Source: Fasciolopsis buskii (lineage: Eukaryota > Platyhelminthes > Trematoda > Plagiorchiida > Fasciolidae). Taken from it: 64,000 nt of DNA. A model generated the notes under the pieces. That model saw only the letters and a list, made by a program, of their open reading frames with translations, was not told where the DNA came from and ran no database searches. The translations under genes and the position numbers were made by a program. The stretch covers positions 77,164 to 141,163 of the forward strand of contig LUCM01005592.1 of the NCBI GenBank assembly GCA_008360955.1, in the 5' to 3' direction. Below, piece after piece: positions 35,401-46,169 of this stretch (within the stretch, counting starts at the first letter, position 1; every line of letters starts with the position of its first letter).

Positions 35401-38079
35401 TGAGGAAAAATCAACCAAACATATCAATCTCCGTAGATCCGTGTCGAAAGCTTGTGAATTTATTTTCTTGAGCCCAGGTAAATGTTTAACTTACATGTAT
35501 TAGCTAAATCTCATTCTTTCCTGATCAGTAGTGCATAAATCGAGGGTATACAATCTGAAAACTGTTGTGCCACGTAAAGTGATATATTTTGCTCAAATAC
35601 ACGTCGGATGGGCGGCGGTTGTATCACTAACGGCTGGTATACGACCATACAATCTGGTGTGATCCTCATGGCTTTGGTCTAACCGGTATGACACTTGCAG
35701 AACGTGCAGTCATGTACACGCCACTCAGTTGACTAAAATATCCAAGTGTTACCAGAGCGGAAATTTGTCCCGTTATTGAATGAAAAGTCGACTTCAGACC
35801 GCGTATCGAGACTAGAAGAGAGGATTAAGTTAGCTGGCGTGTGCCGTTGAGAGGCACAGTGGATGATAACACACAATGTCCAGTCTTAGCTGAGAAGAAA
35901 ATCACTCAAAATGATTGGCAATGTACACGCAAACCTTTCAACAAGATCGAAAAACAGAGAATCAGACACCAAGACTGATCCAAGAAACGTCATCTGTTAG
36001 CCAAAAAGAATGTGTGGAAGACCATGCAGCTGAGCACGATCAGTCACAGTGAACATTTGACAAACAGGAATGAACACTGCCAAGACCAGAAAAGCAAATT
36101 CAAACCAGGGATAGGAGACAAAAACAGACGCCGCTAGTTGAAGTAAGCAACATTCGTGAAACAAAGAGCAGATTACATGATTTTAAGTAGGCTGATTGCT
36201 ACATGTTAGAATAAAAATGCATGAATATGAGTTAGAAAACGAAAGGTTGATAAAAAAGCAATTGGGGTATGATGAGAACAGTCTTCAGGAAGTGGGTCTC
36301 GCACAACAAACGGGCAACAGTGATATTGGTATGTCGAACGACACTACTTCATTGCAATGGGATTTTACGGAGTTTAAGGTGTACTATCCGAAAAAAAAAC
36401 AATAAACAAGTTTGTGTACTGGCAAAATTCGCTGCTAATTTCAGCAGTAAGAAATGAATCATGTATTACTTCCAGCCAAAATACAACCGTCTGGAAGGAC
36501 AAGATCTTTCAGACTGAGTTTTGAGAATTTCTATGAATTCTGCGTGATATAAACTGTACTGAAACATAGCCTTGGAAATGGGCTTTGTTTCATTTATTCC
36601 CCGTCGGGCTAACAGATGAGCAAGACTGATGAAAGTCACGTGATACGGGTATTTTGCCGTTGGCAAACATGATCACTTGGGTTTTAACGTATTCATCTTT
36701 TTATAGATATGAGTTATCCAGAAGAATCTAAGTTGTTCGATTTCTTTCTCCGACATGCTTGCAATGAAAGTCCAAATAGTGCATTCAACACGGTAATAAT
36801 GATTAAATATTCAAGTACACTTTTGTACTGTTTACTTGGATCTTGAAGTTCTACCATTGCTTCTTCGTCAGCCTCCTGTGTGTTGATACTGGAAAGTTAG
36901 CACATTAGCCTTATAATGGGATAAACCAATATTGGATGTCTTTTACTGATGCATACATGATACCAGAACATAGCAGATCAAAAGCGCACAATAACGTACA
37001 CTGAATAGCACTGATTAAGAATGATGTCTTTTGCTGACCCCATTTCATTCACCCGTACAGTAATTGTTCTGGTCACACGTGACTCTATCTTGACCAAGCC
37101 CATGCTCGATGCGTATACTCGGGACTCGACATTGTCGTTGAACACAAAACTGAACTTGAATTGACTGCTTTCACTTTTTGAGGGCAGATCTTGAACTCTG
37201 ATTCCCGTTGCAGAGTCGCACTGCCTGAACAGTTGCGACTTGCATTAATCGTACCTAGAAAAAGTAGCTGATTAGTCGTGTTCCAAACTGGAGCTTGTTT
37301 CCATCTGGCTTGGCGTCGTTGGAATATCCATTTGGTGATCCTACAACATAAAGATCAATAAATCCCAGTGAAGCAGAAACATATACCGGTAAATCGCATT
37401 CCTAGAACTGTACGAAAAAAATCCGGGGAGCAACTATATGGTGAAATATCAACAGTATTTTGTATCACATCCGACTGGAACTATGTTCATGAAGCACATG
37501 GGGCTGCGAAACCCAATTTGCGAATTGTTGAACGTAGATCATCCTAACAAATAGGACATTTGCGTTGTGCATACGAAGGATTCGGAAAGCGCTCAAGGGA
37601 TTCTGTAGTAATTAAAGGATCAGTGAGAGAGCACACACAATGATAATATTTTCTACTTTTTTGAAATCATTATTGGCATCAGTTGAGGCTAGTTATTTGT
37701 ATCATTTTGAAGTGACCTTCATGCGCATAGCTTTATAGCCAGTAGCATATTTGGTCATGATACGTTTACGATTTTGCCTTTCATTAAAAGCCACAAAAGT
37801 GGTAAAGATTTCATCAAATACACGAACTAAGAGTTCTGTAAAAGCTGAATATTTTGGAGATCACCTGGACAGTAAATGATATGAATAGATATATCTGGCT
37901 TTCATCATTTTCATTTTTTGGGTTACACTCACCTTGAAATTTTGGAAATATTAGTTCCCCATACAAGAAGGCCTTCGCAAACGTTTTCGATCTCCACCAG
38001 TTCAGTTATTGGCACTCACGGTCCACCTTTAATAATTCTGCTAACCTGCAGATTTTCATTCTTTTATCACTCAATTCGA
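26420..38079. other. Long intergenic stretch, no recognised gene
   Basis: Nearly 12 kb without a supported gene. Overlapping frames at 29300-29725 (- strand) and 29466-29795 (+), and the frame at 27463-27750, are open for 95-141 codons but lack known motifs, and the opposite-strand overlap argues for chance. Some GC-richer islands (26640-26900, 33160-33300) contain no recognisable element. Purine-rich sequence at 35780-36180 resembles nothing identified. Confidence 0.4.
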
Positions 38080-39291
38080 GGAATGTGACAGTTAGAATGT
38101 GATCCCCTTGAATGGGGCAACATTTTCGACAGTGCTGATAGAAGCAGGATGTTGCACGACGTCTCGCAGTGAAATATCTGTCCTCTCAAAAAGTCCCCAG
38201 TAGGCTGACTAGGATTCGCATGAACAGATTCACTTAAGTGCTTACTTCCTCGGAATGTACGTGCGCTCACGTTACTCTCAAAATTAGCCCATATGCCTGC
38301 TTTCATGTTCAACCAACCGGATGTTTTGGATGAGAACGCAACAAGCACATGTCTACCTGAGATAGTTAAATGATATCCGATTATCCAGACCACGATGCAG
38401 GTTAGATTCTTTCGAGTACTGTTTTAATTGCATCTGGATTACTTCGTTACTGAAAAATAAACTGCTTACCTATTGATCAATTTATACGGCACAGAGCACA
38501 TGGAGAAAGTTGAAATTTCAAACTTACTACTTTGAGATTGACCAGTAGGCTATTCAGTTATGTTGAAACCGGCTGTCACATATTATCCAGTTTAGAAGAG
38601 CTGGTGGATGACAGATTCGCATAGATTTTTACTTCTCGGTGTTTTCTTCTTAATGGCCTAAATGAGACACTATTGCATGCCATGTAAACCGATCGAAAAA
38701 TTGTGACGATTGGACGTGGAGTGAAAAAGATAGGCAATTTTATCTAATTAAACCTAAATACAAAGTAAATTCAAATGCTTGGACCAACACTTTCTGGACG
38801 CACAAAACTGGACTGCCTTACGGAATTATTATAAAATTGCTCGGTGTCAGAAGTTTGCTTTTAGCATTGCGCAAGGACTGCTAAAATGGAAAAATTAGAC
38901 CAAGTTTGTAATTTGTTGTCAGCATGGGATAACTGATAGATGATCCAAGATTTCGGCCGAGTTAATTATTTTTCCTTTACATAATCAATTTCACCAACCA
39001 GAGAGAATTGTGCTATACTCCTGCTGTGAAAGTTGCTGCGCGATTTTTTCCAAAAATAACAGGAGTAAACAGATGCGTAGAAAACTTTGCTGAAATCTAA
39101 AGCCGAAACAGACCCGAGTGCTAGGGTTCATTTAGCAGGAAGATAGGTGCAGATCCTTTTGGTGTGACTCAGAGGTCACCATCTGTTTAATGACCTAATG
39201 AAAAAAATCATGACTGCTTCCGGTATGACCGGCCGCTTACCTCCAGCTGATTCTGGCAAACAAAAATAAAAACAGTCCTCTGGAAAATTTT
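38080..39291 (-). repeat. Unclassified repeat X, inverted copy 1 (mosaic)
   Basis: A 1212-bp unit on the - strand. Its outer part (38080 to about 38885) is an almost identical, gap-free inverted copy of about 39418-40223; coordinate pairs sum to 78303 throughout. Its inner part (38881-39291) is an almost identical inverted copy of 40225-40635; pairs sum to 79516. The changeover lies in a roughly 59-bp segment common to all three copies. Both outer limits coincide exactly with the single N at 40224. A 108-codon frame in each arm (38067-38393 and its mirror) has no recognised domain. The repeat family is unknown. Confidence 0.85.
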
Positions 39292-39339
39292 GTTTCCCAT
39301 GCAGTATACCAATTCATGTGCACTCGGAATGACAAATGC

Positions 39340-40223
39340 GTTGAGAGGAAGATTTTGGATCACCTACCATCTAGTCCATGCTAACAACAAATTACAAATT
39401 TGGTCTGATTTTTCCATTTTAGCAGTCCTTGCGCAATGCTAAAAGCAAACTTCTGACACCGAGCAATTTTATAATAATTCCGTAAGGCAGTCCAGTTTTG
39501 TGCGTCCAGAAAGTGTTGGTCCAAGCATTTGAATTTACTTTGTATTTAGGTTTAATTAGATAAAATTGCCTATCTTTTTCACTCCACGTCCAATCGTCAC
39601 AATTTTTCGATCGGTTTACATGGCATGCAATAGTGTCTCATTTAGGCCATTAAGAAGAAAACACCGAGAAGTAAAAATCTATGCGAATCTGTCATCCACC
39701 AGCTCTTCTAAACTGGATAATATGTGACAGCCGGTTTCAACATAACTGAATAGCCTACTGGTCAATCTCAAAGTAGTAAGTTTGAAATTTCAACTTTCTC
39801 CATGTGCTCTGTGCCGTATAAATTGATCAATAGGTAAGCAGTTTATTTTTCAGTAACGAAGTAATCCAGATGCAATTAAAACAGTACTCGAAAGAATCTA
39901 ACCTGCATCGTGGTCTGGATAATCGGATATCATTTAACTATCTCAGGTAGACATGTGCTTGTTGCGTTCTCATCCAAAACATCCGGTTGGTTGAACATGA
40001 AAGCAGGCATATGGGCTAATTTTGAGAGTAACGTGAGCGCACGTACATTCCGAGGAAGTAAGCACTTAAGTGAATCTGTTCATGCGAATCCTAGTCAGCC
40101 TACTGGGGACTTTTTGAGAGGACAGATATTTCACTGCGAGACGTCGTGCAACATCCTGCTTCTATCAGCACTGTCGAAAATGTTGCCCCATTCAAGGGGA
40201 TCACATTCTAACTGTCACATTCC
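39340..40223 (+). repeat. Unclassified repeat X, copy 2
   Basis: Forward-strand relative of 38080-38970. From about 39411 it is nearly identical to the inverse of copy 1; between about 39340 and 39410 it diverges by many substitutions. It stops exactly at the N at 40224. Confidence 0.85.
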
Positions 40224-40224
40224 N
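40224..40224. other. Single unresolved base at a contig-like junction
   Basis: An isolated N separates copy 2 from copy 3 of repeat X. Copy 1 starts and ends at sequences matching the two sides of this N, so it looks like a scaffolding join. Confidence 0.8.
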
Positions 40225-40822
40225 AAAATTTTCCAGAGGACTGTTTTTATTTTTGTTTGCCAGAATCAGCTGGAGGTAAGCGGCCGGTCATACCGGAAGC
40301 AGTCATGATTTTTTTCATTAGGTCATTAAACAGATGGTGACCTCTGAGTCACACCAAAAGGATCTGCACCTATCTTCCTGCTAAATGAACCCTAGCACTC
40401 GGGTCTGTTTCGGCTTTAGATTTCAGCAAAGTTTTCTACGCATCTGTTTACTCCTGTTATTTTTGGAAAAAATCGCGCAGCAACTTTCACAGCAGGAGTA
40501 TAGCACAATTCTCTCTGGTTGGTGAAATTGATTATGTAAAGGAAAAATAATTAACTCGGCCGAAATCTTGGATCATCTATCAGTTATCCCATGCTGACAA
40601 CAAATTACAAACTTGGTCTAATTTTTCCATTTTAGCAGTCCTTGCGCAATGCTAAAAGCAAACTTCTGACACCGAGCAAAGTTATAATAATTCCGTAAGG
40701 CAGTCCAGTTTTGTGCGTCCAGAAAGTGCTGGTCCAAGCATTTGAATTTACTTTGTATTTAGGTTTAATTGGATAAAATTGCTCATCGTTTTCACTCCAT
40801 TTCCATTCATCTCAATTTTCAG
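40225..40822 (+). repeat. Unclassified repeat X, copy 3
   Basis: 40225-40635 is the near-perfect inverse of 38881-39291. Beyond about 40680 it carries differences from copies 1 and 2 (for example GAGCAAAGTTATAA where those have GAGCAATTTTATAA), and homology fades near 40822. Confidence 0.8.
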
Positions 40823-41432
40823 ACTGATTTCTTATAAGTATTAGATTTGCAAATGTAAGTCCGCCTAATTCCATTTAGTGTGTTCAGAATGAGACGTGGA
40901 AGGATTTATTTAATCTTACCAATCGAACGCATAAAACATATTGGCTGAGGTTAGATTTAAACAAAGAGCAACTCAATGGAAGCAAAACAAAATGTTAGAC
41001 GAAAGTGGTCATTTGACACAAGTGCGCAACATATGCGTCTCTCACACAACCTATCTGCTAGCCTTCACCATTTGGAACACACAGAGATAAAAGATTCAAT
41101 GACTCAATCAGGCCTTGCCTATCCCTAAAACGTCGCATGAAGTTCGGCCACCAGAATGACCCCGAGCAAACTGTAACACGAGACTGTTAGGTTTCCGTGA
41201 CGATTTATCGACCCATGAACCAAAGTCACCACTATGTGCATAAAAGCTGTTTACTCACAATATAGGGCAACGTTCGCATCAATTAGCCGGTATTCGCCAA
41301 ATATTTTCTTGAGTTTGTCAACAGTGATCGTTCTCCAGTGTGTTACTCCTTGTTTTGCGTGCGTGACTGGAATGTGCACTTTCTCTCCGTCCCAGTCACA
41401 TACAAGATTGCTTTATGTAGTCGACTCAAACC
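40823..41432. other. Intergenic, nothing recognised
   Basis: No gene or repeat was identified between repeat X and the SINE. Confidence 0.4.
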
Positions 41433-41646
41433 GAAGTTCAACAAACCGTTCAGAGCCTGTCCAGTAGCGTAATGGCTAAGGCGTTCGACTCAAAATCGTT
41501 CATTCTGGGTTCGCGTCCCAGTTCGGGCGCGGTGGATATGCACTGCTGATGATTCTTAACAAGGATGAAACAGCTGTACAGCGCTTCCTCGGTTTCTTTA
41601 CAGTGACTTGAGTGATGATAACACATGATGAATTGTTTCGTGATAA
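41433..41646 (+). mobile_element. Hammerhead SINE copy C, 5'-truncated
   Basis: It starts at GAAGTTCAACAAACCG, so it lacks the 5' inverted repeat. It keeps the A box (TAGCGTAATGGCTAAGG, 41465-41481), a single B box (GGTTCGCGTCCC, 41508-41519), the hammerhead (41540-41584), and the 3' end (GATGAATTGTTTCGTGA). 5' truncation is typical of target-primed reverse transcription. It lies about 0.45 kb upstream of sulfotransferase copy 2. Confidence 0.82.
41540..41584 (+). ncRNA. Hammerhead ribozyme, nearly intact
   Basis: GCACTG (stem I 5', 41540-41545), CTGATGA (41546-41552), stem II TTCTTAACAAGGAT (41553-41566, with one U-G wobble), GAAA (41567-41570), CAGCTG as a minimal stem III, then the GUA cleavage triplet ending at 41578 and CAGCGC (stem I 3', one A-C mismatch). 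All invariant core positions are present. The self-complementary six-base stem III resembles the minimal hammerheads that are thought to cut as dimers. Confidence 0.75.
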
Positions 41647-42010
41647 ATCGGATTGTCAACACCTTGTTTGCGTTGAAATATTTATTTAGCACAAAACTTG
41701 ATATTATTCGAACAGTCGTTAGGGTTAGTAGCACACGACCGACTAATTAAATGTTCCACTGAGCGAATATTTCTGATCCCCTACAGGTGGAAGTGTAAAC
41801 CAATAATGTCCCCTTATTTTTCAAAACATCCGTTGCGAATTTATTCATTTGAAATTTCGTGTCACCAATATCTGTGAGGTATGCGATTCTATTTACGTTC
41901 ATGCAGCGAATTTCCGGTCGATTTTATTTCCTACCCCGCTCATGGAACCAGTCAAAACTACGTCCCGTTAAATTTTTACAGTGGCCTTTACAGCTCAGTC
42001 CAATTAAACG

Positions 42011-42056
42011 TACGTGTATGCGTGTGTGTGTGTGTGTGTGTGTTTGCGTGTATGTG
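42011..42056. repeat. (TG)n-type microsatellite
   Basis: An interrupted GTGTGTGT run just upstream of sulfotransferase copy 2 exon 1. Confidence 0.85.
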
Positions 42057-42099
42057 CATGTAATTCTGAGTTTCCTAGCGGAATCACACATTGTTACAA

Positions 42100-42414
42100 T
42101 ACCAGAGTCGGAGTTGGAGGAGGCACAACTGTTTATGATTGGGGCAGGCTTTCGGTCGAACTGAAACAAAAAGTCTAAAAGGCGCGCTGGAATTATTGTA
42201 ACAAAAACCGCGTTATCATTTGAACTAGTTGATACACGAACACCGAAATCACGTGGAATTGTGGATAAAATTATCTGACACACTTGATCGGGATCGGAGA
42301 TCACGGTTGCTAAATAATTTGGCCAAGGAAATATTCATGTGGTATTCAACAACCACAGATTATCGGGACTGTTCAATTTGCCAAGACTTGATGCGGATCT
42401 GTCGCGAAACAAAG
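42100..42414 (+). pseudogene. Sulfotransferase copy 2, exon 1 (frameshift, two stops)
   Basis: Homologous to exon 1 of copies 1 and 3. The first recognisable segment is EEAQLFMIGAGF. One inserted base at about 42153 shifts the frame, after which GRTETKSLKGALELL follows. In that frame TAA (42199-42201) and TAG (42226-42228) interrupt the KP(C/R)YHM region. The remainder is readable as HRNHVELWIKLSDTLD, LNNLAKEIFMWYSTTTD and ICQDLMRICRETK, ending at AAG|GTAACC (donor GT at 42415). The P-loop Gly of GRTGT is Glu. No suitable ATG lies in frame immediately upstream; a (TG)n microsatellite occupies that region, so the start may be lost. Exon 2 is at about 45723-46169. Confidence 0.88.
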
Positions 42415-43631
42415 GTAACCACTTTTGCGTAAACGAATATCACTCATTCACCACAAATTTCCCGCACGTCGTCTCACGACTGTGAGAATAATAAATATTG
42501 AAGACAGAGAAATTTGTCATGAAATGTTGTTGTTAAACTTGACTGAAATACATCTGTCACTTTACAAGGACGCAAGGTAAGTAATTTTTGACGAATAATA
42601 ACCGGGTAAAGTGCAGAACAAAAGAAAGATGTGCCGATGCCCGAGATTGCATTTGGATAGCTTATCTTGCAGATCAATGGTGGAGCCCAGAACTGATTTG
42701 ACAGTAGGCAGTATCACCCATGCAGGCAGACAATTAACCGGGAGTCAGGAGTGACGGATATCCAAGGAAGCGAAATGGACTTTCCTCAAACAATCCTCAT
42801 AAATCAAAGCACTGTTTGATATTTCGTTTCAAACTGACTCAAACAGTTCTTCGATTAAAATCATTCTAACCTGAGCTGACGGGATTTAGACGTTCCAGTG
42901 AACAAAAAATAACTGGTCATGAATTAGAGACATACGAGGCCGAATACTCCAAAGAGGCACAGCACACTGATTTCGTCACTGGGCAACAGGACTGCCATTT
43001 TCGCTAAACAACGGATCCGTCAACAGTTGAAGTGGGTCAGTTAGACTTGGATACTAATCAAACAAAGGCCGTTAGCAATGCCCATCGGGTCGCATGCCTG
43101 CTTGGGCTTAGCGTCCTCTCATTTCAGGTGTATATATATGTATATAAATACGTAGATTTGTATGTATTTATATACTCAAAATATAACGGAAAAATTCATA
43201 TCTCCTTAATAGGCCATTTCCAACTGAATTTCCGATTCTGTCCGGGGATATTCATGGATCGTTTGATAACCCTAGCAGAAGTTTAATGCGCGCGAACGTG
43301 GTTGCCCACGTAAAGTCATTAGAATATGGAAACCAAGAATCCGCCGAAATGACAAAACGGTACGCTCTTGAAAAGAAAGACTTAATGATTTATTGTCGGT
43401 TAAAGTTAGAAAAAACTGAGTGGGGAACCCAACTAATGGAAACTTCTCTTTCACTAGAATTTTCGGTCAAAAATTGTAGGTCATTGATCAATTCAAATTC
43501 ATTCATTTGTGTACTGGGCACTCTACGATTCGATGAAAATCCTTTTTTTTAGTAGTAGGAGATTGAATGTTTACATGAAATAATTCACCATGTGATATCA
43601 TCGCCCAACTCACCATAAAGAAATCGTGGAA

Positions 43632-43676
43632 GCACTGTACAGCTGTTTCATCCTTGTTAGGAATCATCAGCAGTGC
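43632..43676 (-). ncRNA. Hammerhead ribozyme, intact
   Basis: On the - strand: GCACTG, CTGATGA, TTCCTAACAAGGAT, GAAA, CAGCTG, TA, CAGTGC. Stem I is a perfect 6-bp helix. Stem II has four Watson-Crick pairs capped by AACA, with one U-U next to the core. The cleavage triplet is GUA. All core nucleotides needed for hammerhead catalysis are present. Stem III is a 6-nt palindrome, too short for a normal hairpin, so dimeric action or very weak activity is expected from known minimal hammerheads. Confidence 0.8.
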
Positions 43677-43862
43677 ATATCCACCGCGCCCCAACTGGGA
43701 CGCGAACCCGGGACGAACGATTGTGAGTCGAACGCCTTAGCCATTACGCTACCGGGCAGGCTCTGAACGGTTTGTTGAACTTCACCACATGATGTTGCAC
43801 CTATCCGTCACTAGTTTGCACGGTTACTGTCCGTTACCTCACAGCGATCGACCCCTACTGAT

Positions 43863-44784
43863 NNNNNNNNNNNNNNNNNNNNNNNNNNNNNNNNNNNNNN
43901 NNNNNNNNNNNNNNNNNNNNNNNNNNNNNNNNNNNNNNNNNNNNNNNNNNNNNNNNNNNNNNNNNNNNNNNNNNNNNNNNNNNNNNNNNNNNNNNNNNNN
44001 NNNNNNNNNNNNNNNNNNNNNNNNNNNNNNNNNNNNNNNNNNNNNNNNNNNNNNNNNNNNNNNNNNNNNNNNNNNNNNNNNNNNNNNNNNNNNNNNNNNN
44101 NNNNNNNNNNNNNNNNNNNNNNNNNNNNNNNNNNNNNNNNNNNNNNNNNNNNNNNNNNNNNNNNNNNNNNNNNNNNNNNNNNNNNNNNNNNNNNNNNNNN
44201 NNNNNNNNNNNNNNNNNNNNNNNNNNNNNNNNNNNNNNNNNNNNNNNNNNNNNNNNNNNNNNNNNNNNNNNNNNNNNNNNNNNNNNNNNNNNNNNNNNNN
44301 NNNNNNNNNNNNNNNNNNNNNNNNNNNNNNNNNNNNNNNNNNNNNNNNNNNNNNNNNNNNNNNNNNNNNNNNNNNNNNNNNNNNNNNNNNNNNNNNNNNN
44401 NNNNNNNNNNNNNNNNNNNNNNNNNNNNNNNNNNNNNNNNNNNNNNNNNNNNNNNNNNNNNNNNNNNNNNNNNNNNNNNNNNNNNNNNNNNNNNNNNNNN
44501 NNNNNNNNNNNNNNNNNNNNNNNNNNNNNNNNNNNNNNNNNNNNNNNNNNNNNNNNNNNNNNNNNNNNNNNNNNNNNNNNNNNNNNNNNNNNNNNNNNNN
44601 NNNNNNNNNNNNNNNNNNNNNNNNNNNNNNNNNNNNNNNNNNNNNNNNNNNNNNNNNNNNNNNNNNNNNNNNNNNNNNNNNNNNNNNNNNNNNNNNNNNN
44701 NNNNNNNNNNNNNNNNNNNNNNNNNNNNNNNNNNNNNNNNNNNNNNNNNNNNNNNNNNNNNNNNNNNNNNNNNNNNNNNNNNNN
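43863..44784. other. Assembly gap (922 N)
   Basis: A run of 922 undetermined bases flanked by an exact 236-bp direct repeat (43627-43862 and 44785-45020). The gap is probably spurious; see findings. Confidence 0.98.
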
Positions 44785-44789
44785 TGGAA

Positions 44790-44834
44790 GCACTGTACAG
44801 CTGTTTCATCCTTGTTAGGAATCATCAGCAGTGC
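44790..44834 (-). ncRNA. Hammerhead ribozyme, duplicate of 43632-43676
   Basis: Identical to the ribozyme 1158 bp to the left and part of the exact 236-bp duplication around the gap, so it is probably the same locus represented twice. Confidence 0.6.
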
Positions 44835-45722
44835 ATATCCACCGCGCCCCAACTGGGACGCGAACCCGGGACGAACGATTGTGAGTCGAACGCCTTAGCC
44901 ATTACGCTACCGGGCAGGCTCTGAACGGTTTGTTGAACTTCACCACATGATGTTGCACCTATCCGTCACTAGTTTGCACGGTTACTGTCCGTTACCTCAC
45001 AGCGATCGACCCCTACTGATAGATGACTTCTCTGCAGGTAGCCTAAGTACGACGAAGGCTGATGATTCCTAACAAGGATGAAACAGCTGTACAGTGCTTC
45101 CATGGTTTCTTTATGGTGAGTTGAGTGATGATATCACATGGTGAATTATTTCATGAAAATCCTTTTGCTTATTACTTTTTAATTGTCTGTTAACAGTAGA
45201 CGGTATGGTGATTTCCCATGCTCCTCTATCGCCCAAAAATCAATTTTAAAAAATTTACTTTTGCCCTCGATAGAAAATCGAATAAATTTGCATTTGCTGT
45301 AAATCTGCAATAGGAATTTAGAAGTTCCGTAACCAACGAAACAGATTCGATGTTTGAAACGAGGAGAGGAAAATGGAACGTGGAAAAGTAGATAACTAAG
45401 CCGGGTGGAGTCTGTTGTCAGGACTAAATGGAAAATACTCTGTTTAAAAAAACTGCTTGTTTATAATTGCGAAAGTAAAGCTATTTTGTCCAATAGATGA
45501 ATTCACTGATGATAAACGTTTGAGTATTCGAACTAAGTGCTTGCTTTTCAGAACAGCATGCCCAGTGAGCTCAGCTATGCGTTCAGGACTTATCCATTAA
45601 GTCCGAATTGCAAAAAACGGTCAGCGACGTTAGTTTCACTCATTGTATACCAGTGCGATCTGAAACAACTAATCTATTCCATCGATTTTCGATTAGACCT
45701 TCCAATATCGATCATTTGCTTT

Positions 45723-46169
45723 CACTTACTCACTGTACGCTATCCGAACAAATGGATTCAAAGTGTACGTGGAATCATTCAACGCAAATGGTCAATACTG
45801 GGACAAAACGTGTTAAATCGTATAGCCGAAAAACTGCTTTCCGCTACAGGGTTTCTTTACATGACTGACCCTGCAATGTGGTTCTCTTTTGAACCTAATA
45901 TGGACCTGAACAGTCGTAAACAAATTGTTCATGGTTTTCTCCAATGGACCAGTCCAGTCAAACTAACAGTCCCGGCTGACAGATTGTAGGTTTTCGAAGT
46001 CAACCGTGGTTGGGAACCGTTATGTCGGTTTTTGGACAGGCCGATCCCCGACAAGCCGTTTCCACATGCAAAAGATCGTGGACAGATGAAAACAGGGGCC
46101 AAACAGTTCTACAAGCAAGGTCTGAGCAAACTAGTTCCAGTTTCACCTGGATGTTTTGTCGCTGTCTAA
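45723..46169 (+). pseudogene. Sulfotransferase copy 2, exon 2 (one stop, acceptor lost)
   Basis: The frame begins in the LLTVRYPNKWIQSVRGIIQR region and runs through MDLNSRKQIVHGFLQW, LTVPADRL, then TAG at 45987-45989, then VFEVNRGWEPLCRFLDRPIP, HAKDRGQMKTGAKQFYKQGL and a natural TAA at 46167. The TAG stands where copy 1 has Trp (RLWVF), a single TGG to TAG change. The expected 3' splice site is missing: the sequence before LLTV is TTTGCTTTCAC, with no AG for about 25 nt. Otherwise this is the best-preserved exon 2 in the window and shows the full C-terminal length, about 40 residues longer than copy 1. The S. mansoni family normally ends with a comparable helical tail. Confidence 0.9.

Larger units (their letters stand above)
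43565..45163 (-). mobile_element. Hammerhead SINE copy B, split by an assembly gap
   Basis: Read on the - strand, this is the best-preserved copy. 43627-43862 is repeated exactly as 44785-45020 on both sides of the N run. Collapsing that duplication leaves 298 + 143 = 441 bp, close to the 426 bp of copy A. The ends (43565-43663 and about 45065-45163) are inverted copies of about 99 bp, beginning with TTTCATGAAATAATTCACC-type sequence. The interior has the A box (complement near 43736-43752), B box (complement near 43696-43710) and the hammerhead. Both ends are close to TGAAAATCCTTTT (43534-43546 and 45154-45166), possibly a target-site duplication. Confidence 0.8.
42415..45722 (+). other. Intron of sulfotransferase copy 2
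   Basis: Contains the split SINE copy B and the 922-base N run, plus A/T-rich sequence (43128-43180). If the 236-bp duplication and gap are artefacts, the true intron is more than 1 kb shorter, close to the 2.9-kb intron of copy 1. Confidence 0.6.

Noticed and set aside
38067..40308. Identical 108- and 132-codon frames in the arms of repeat X
   Set aside because: Each is the same repeat sequence seen in both arms. No domain, and one runs across the N; not evidence for two genes.
43789..44898. Long open frames across the N run on both strands
   Set aside because: Open only because N codons are not stops; the real ends come from a duplicated SINE.
45059..45103. CTGATGA...GAAACAGCTGTACAGTGC on the + strand as a further full hammerhead
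   Set aside because: It is the inverted end of SINE copy B; the bases before CTGATGA (GACGAAGG) do not pair with CAGTGC, so stem I is missing.
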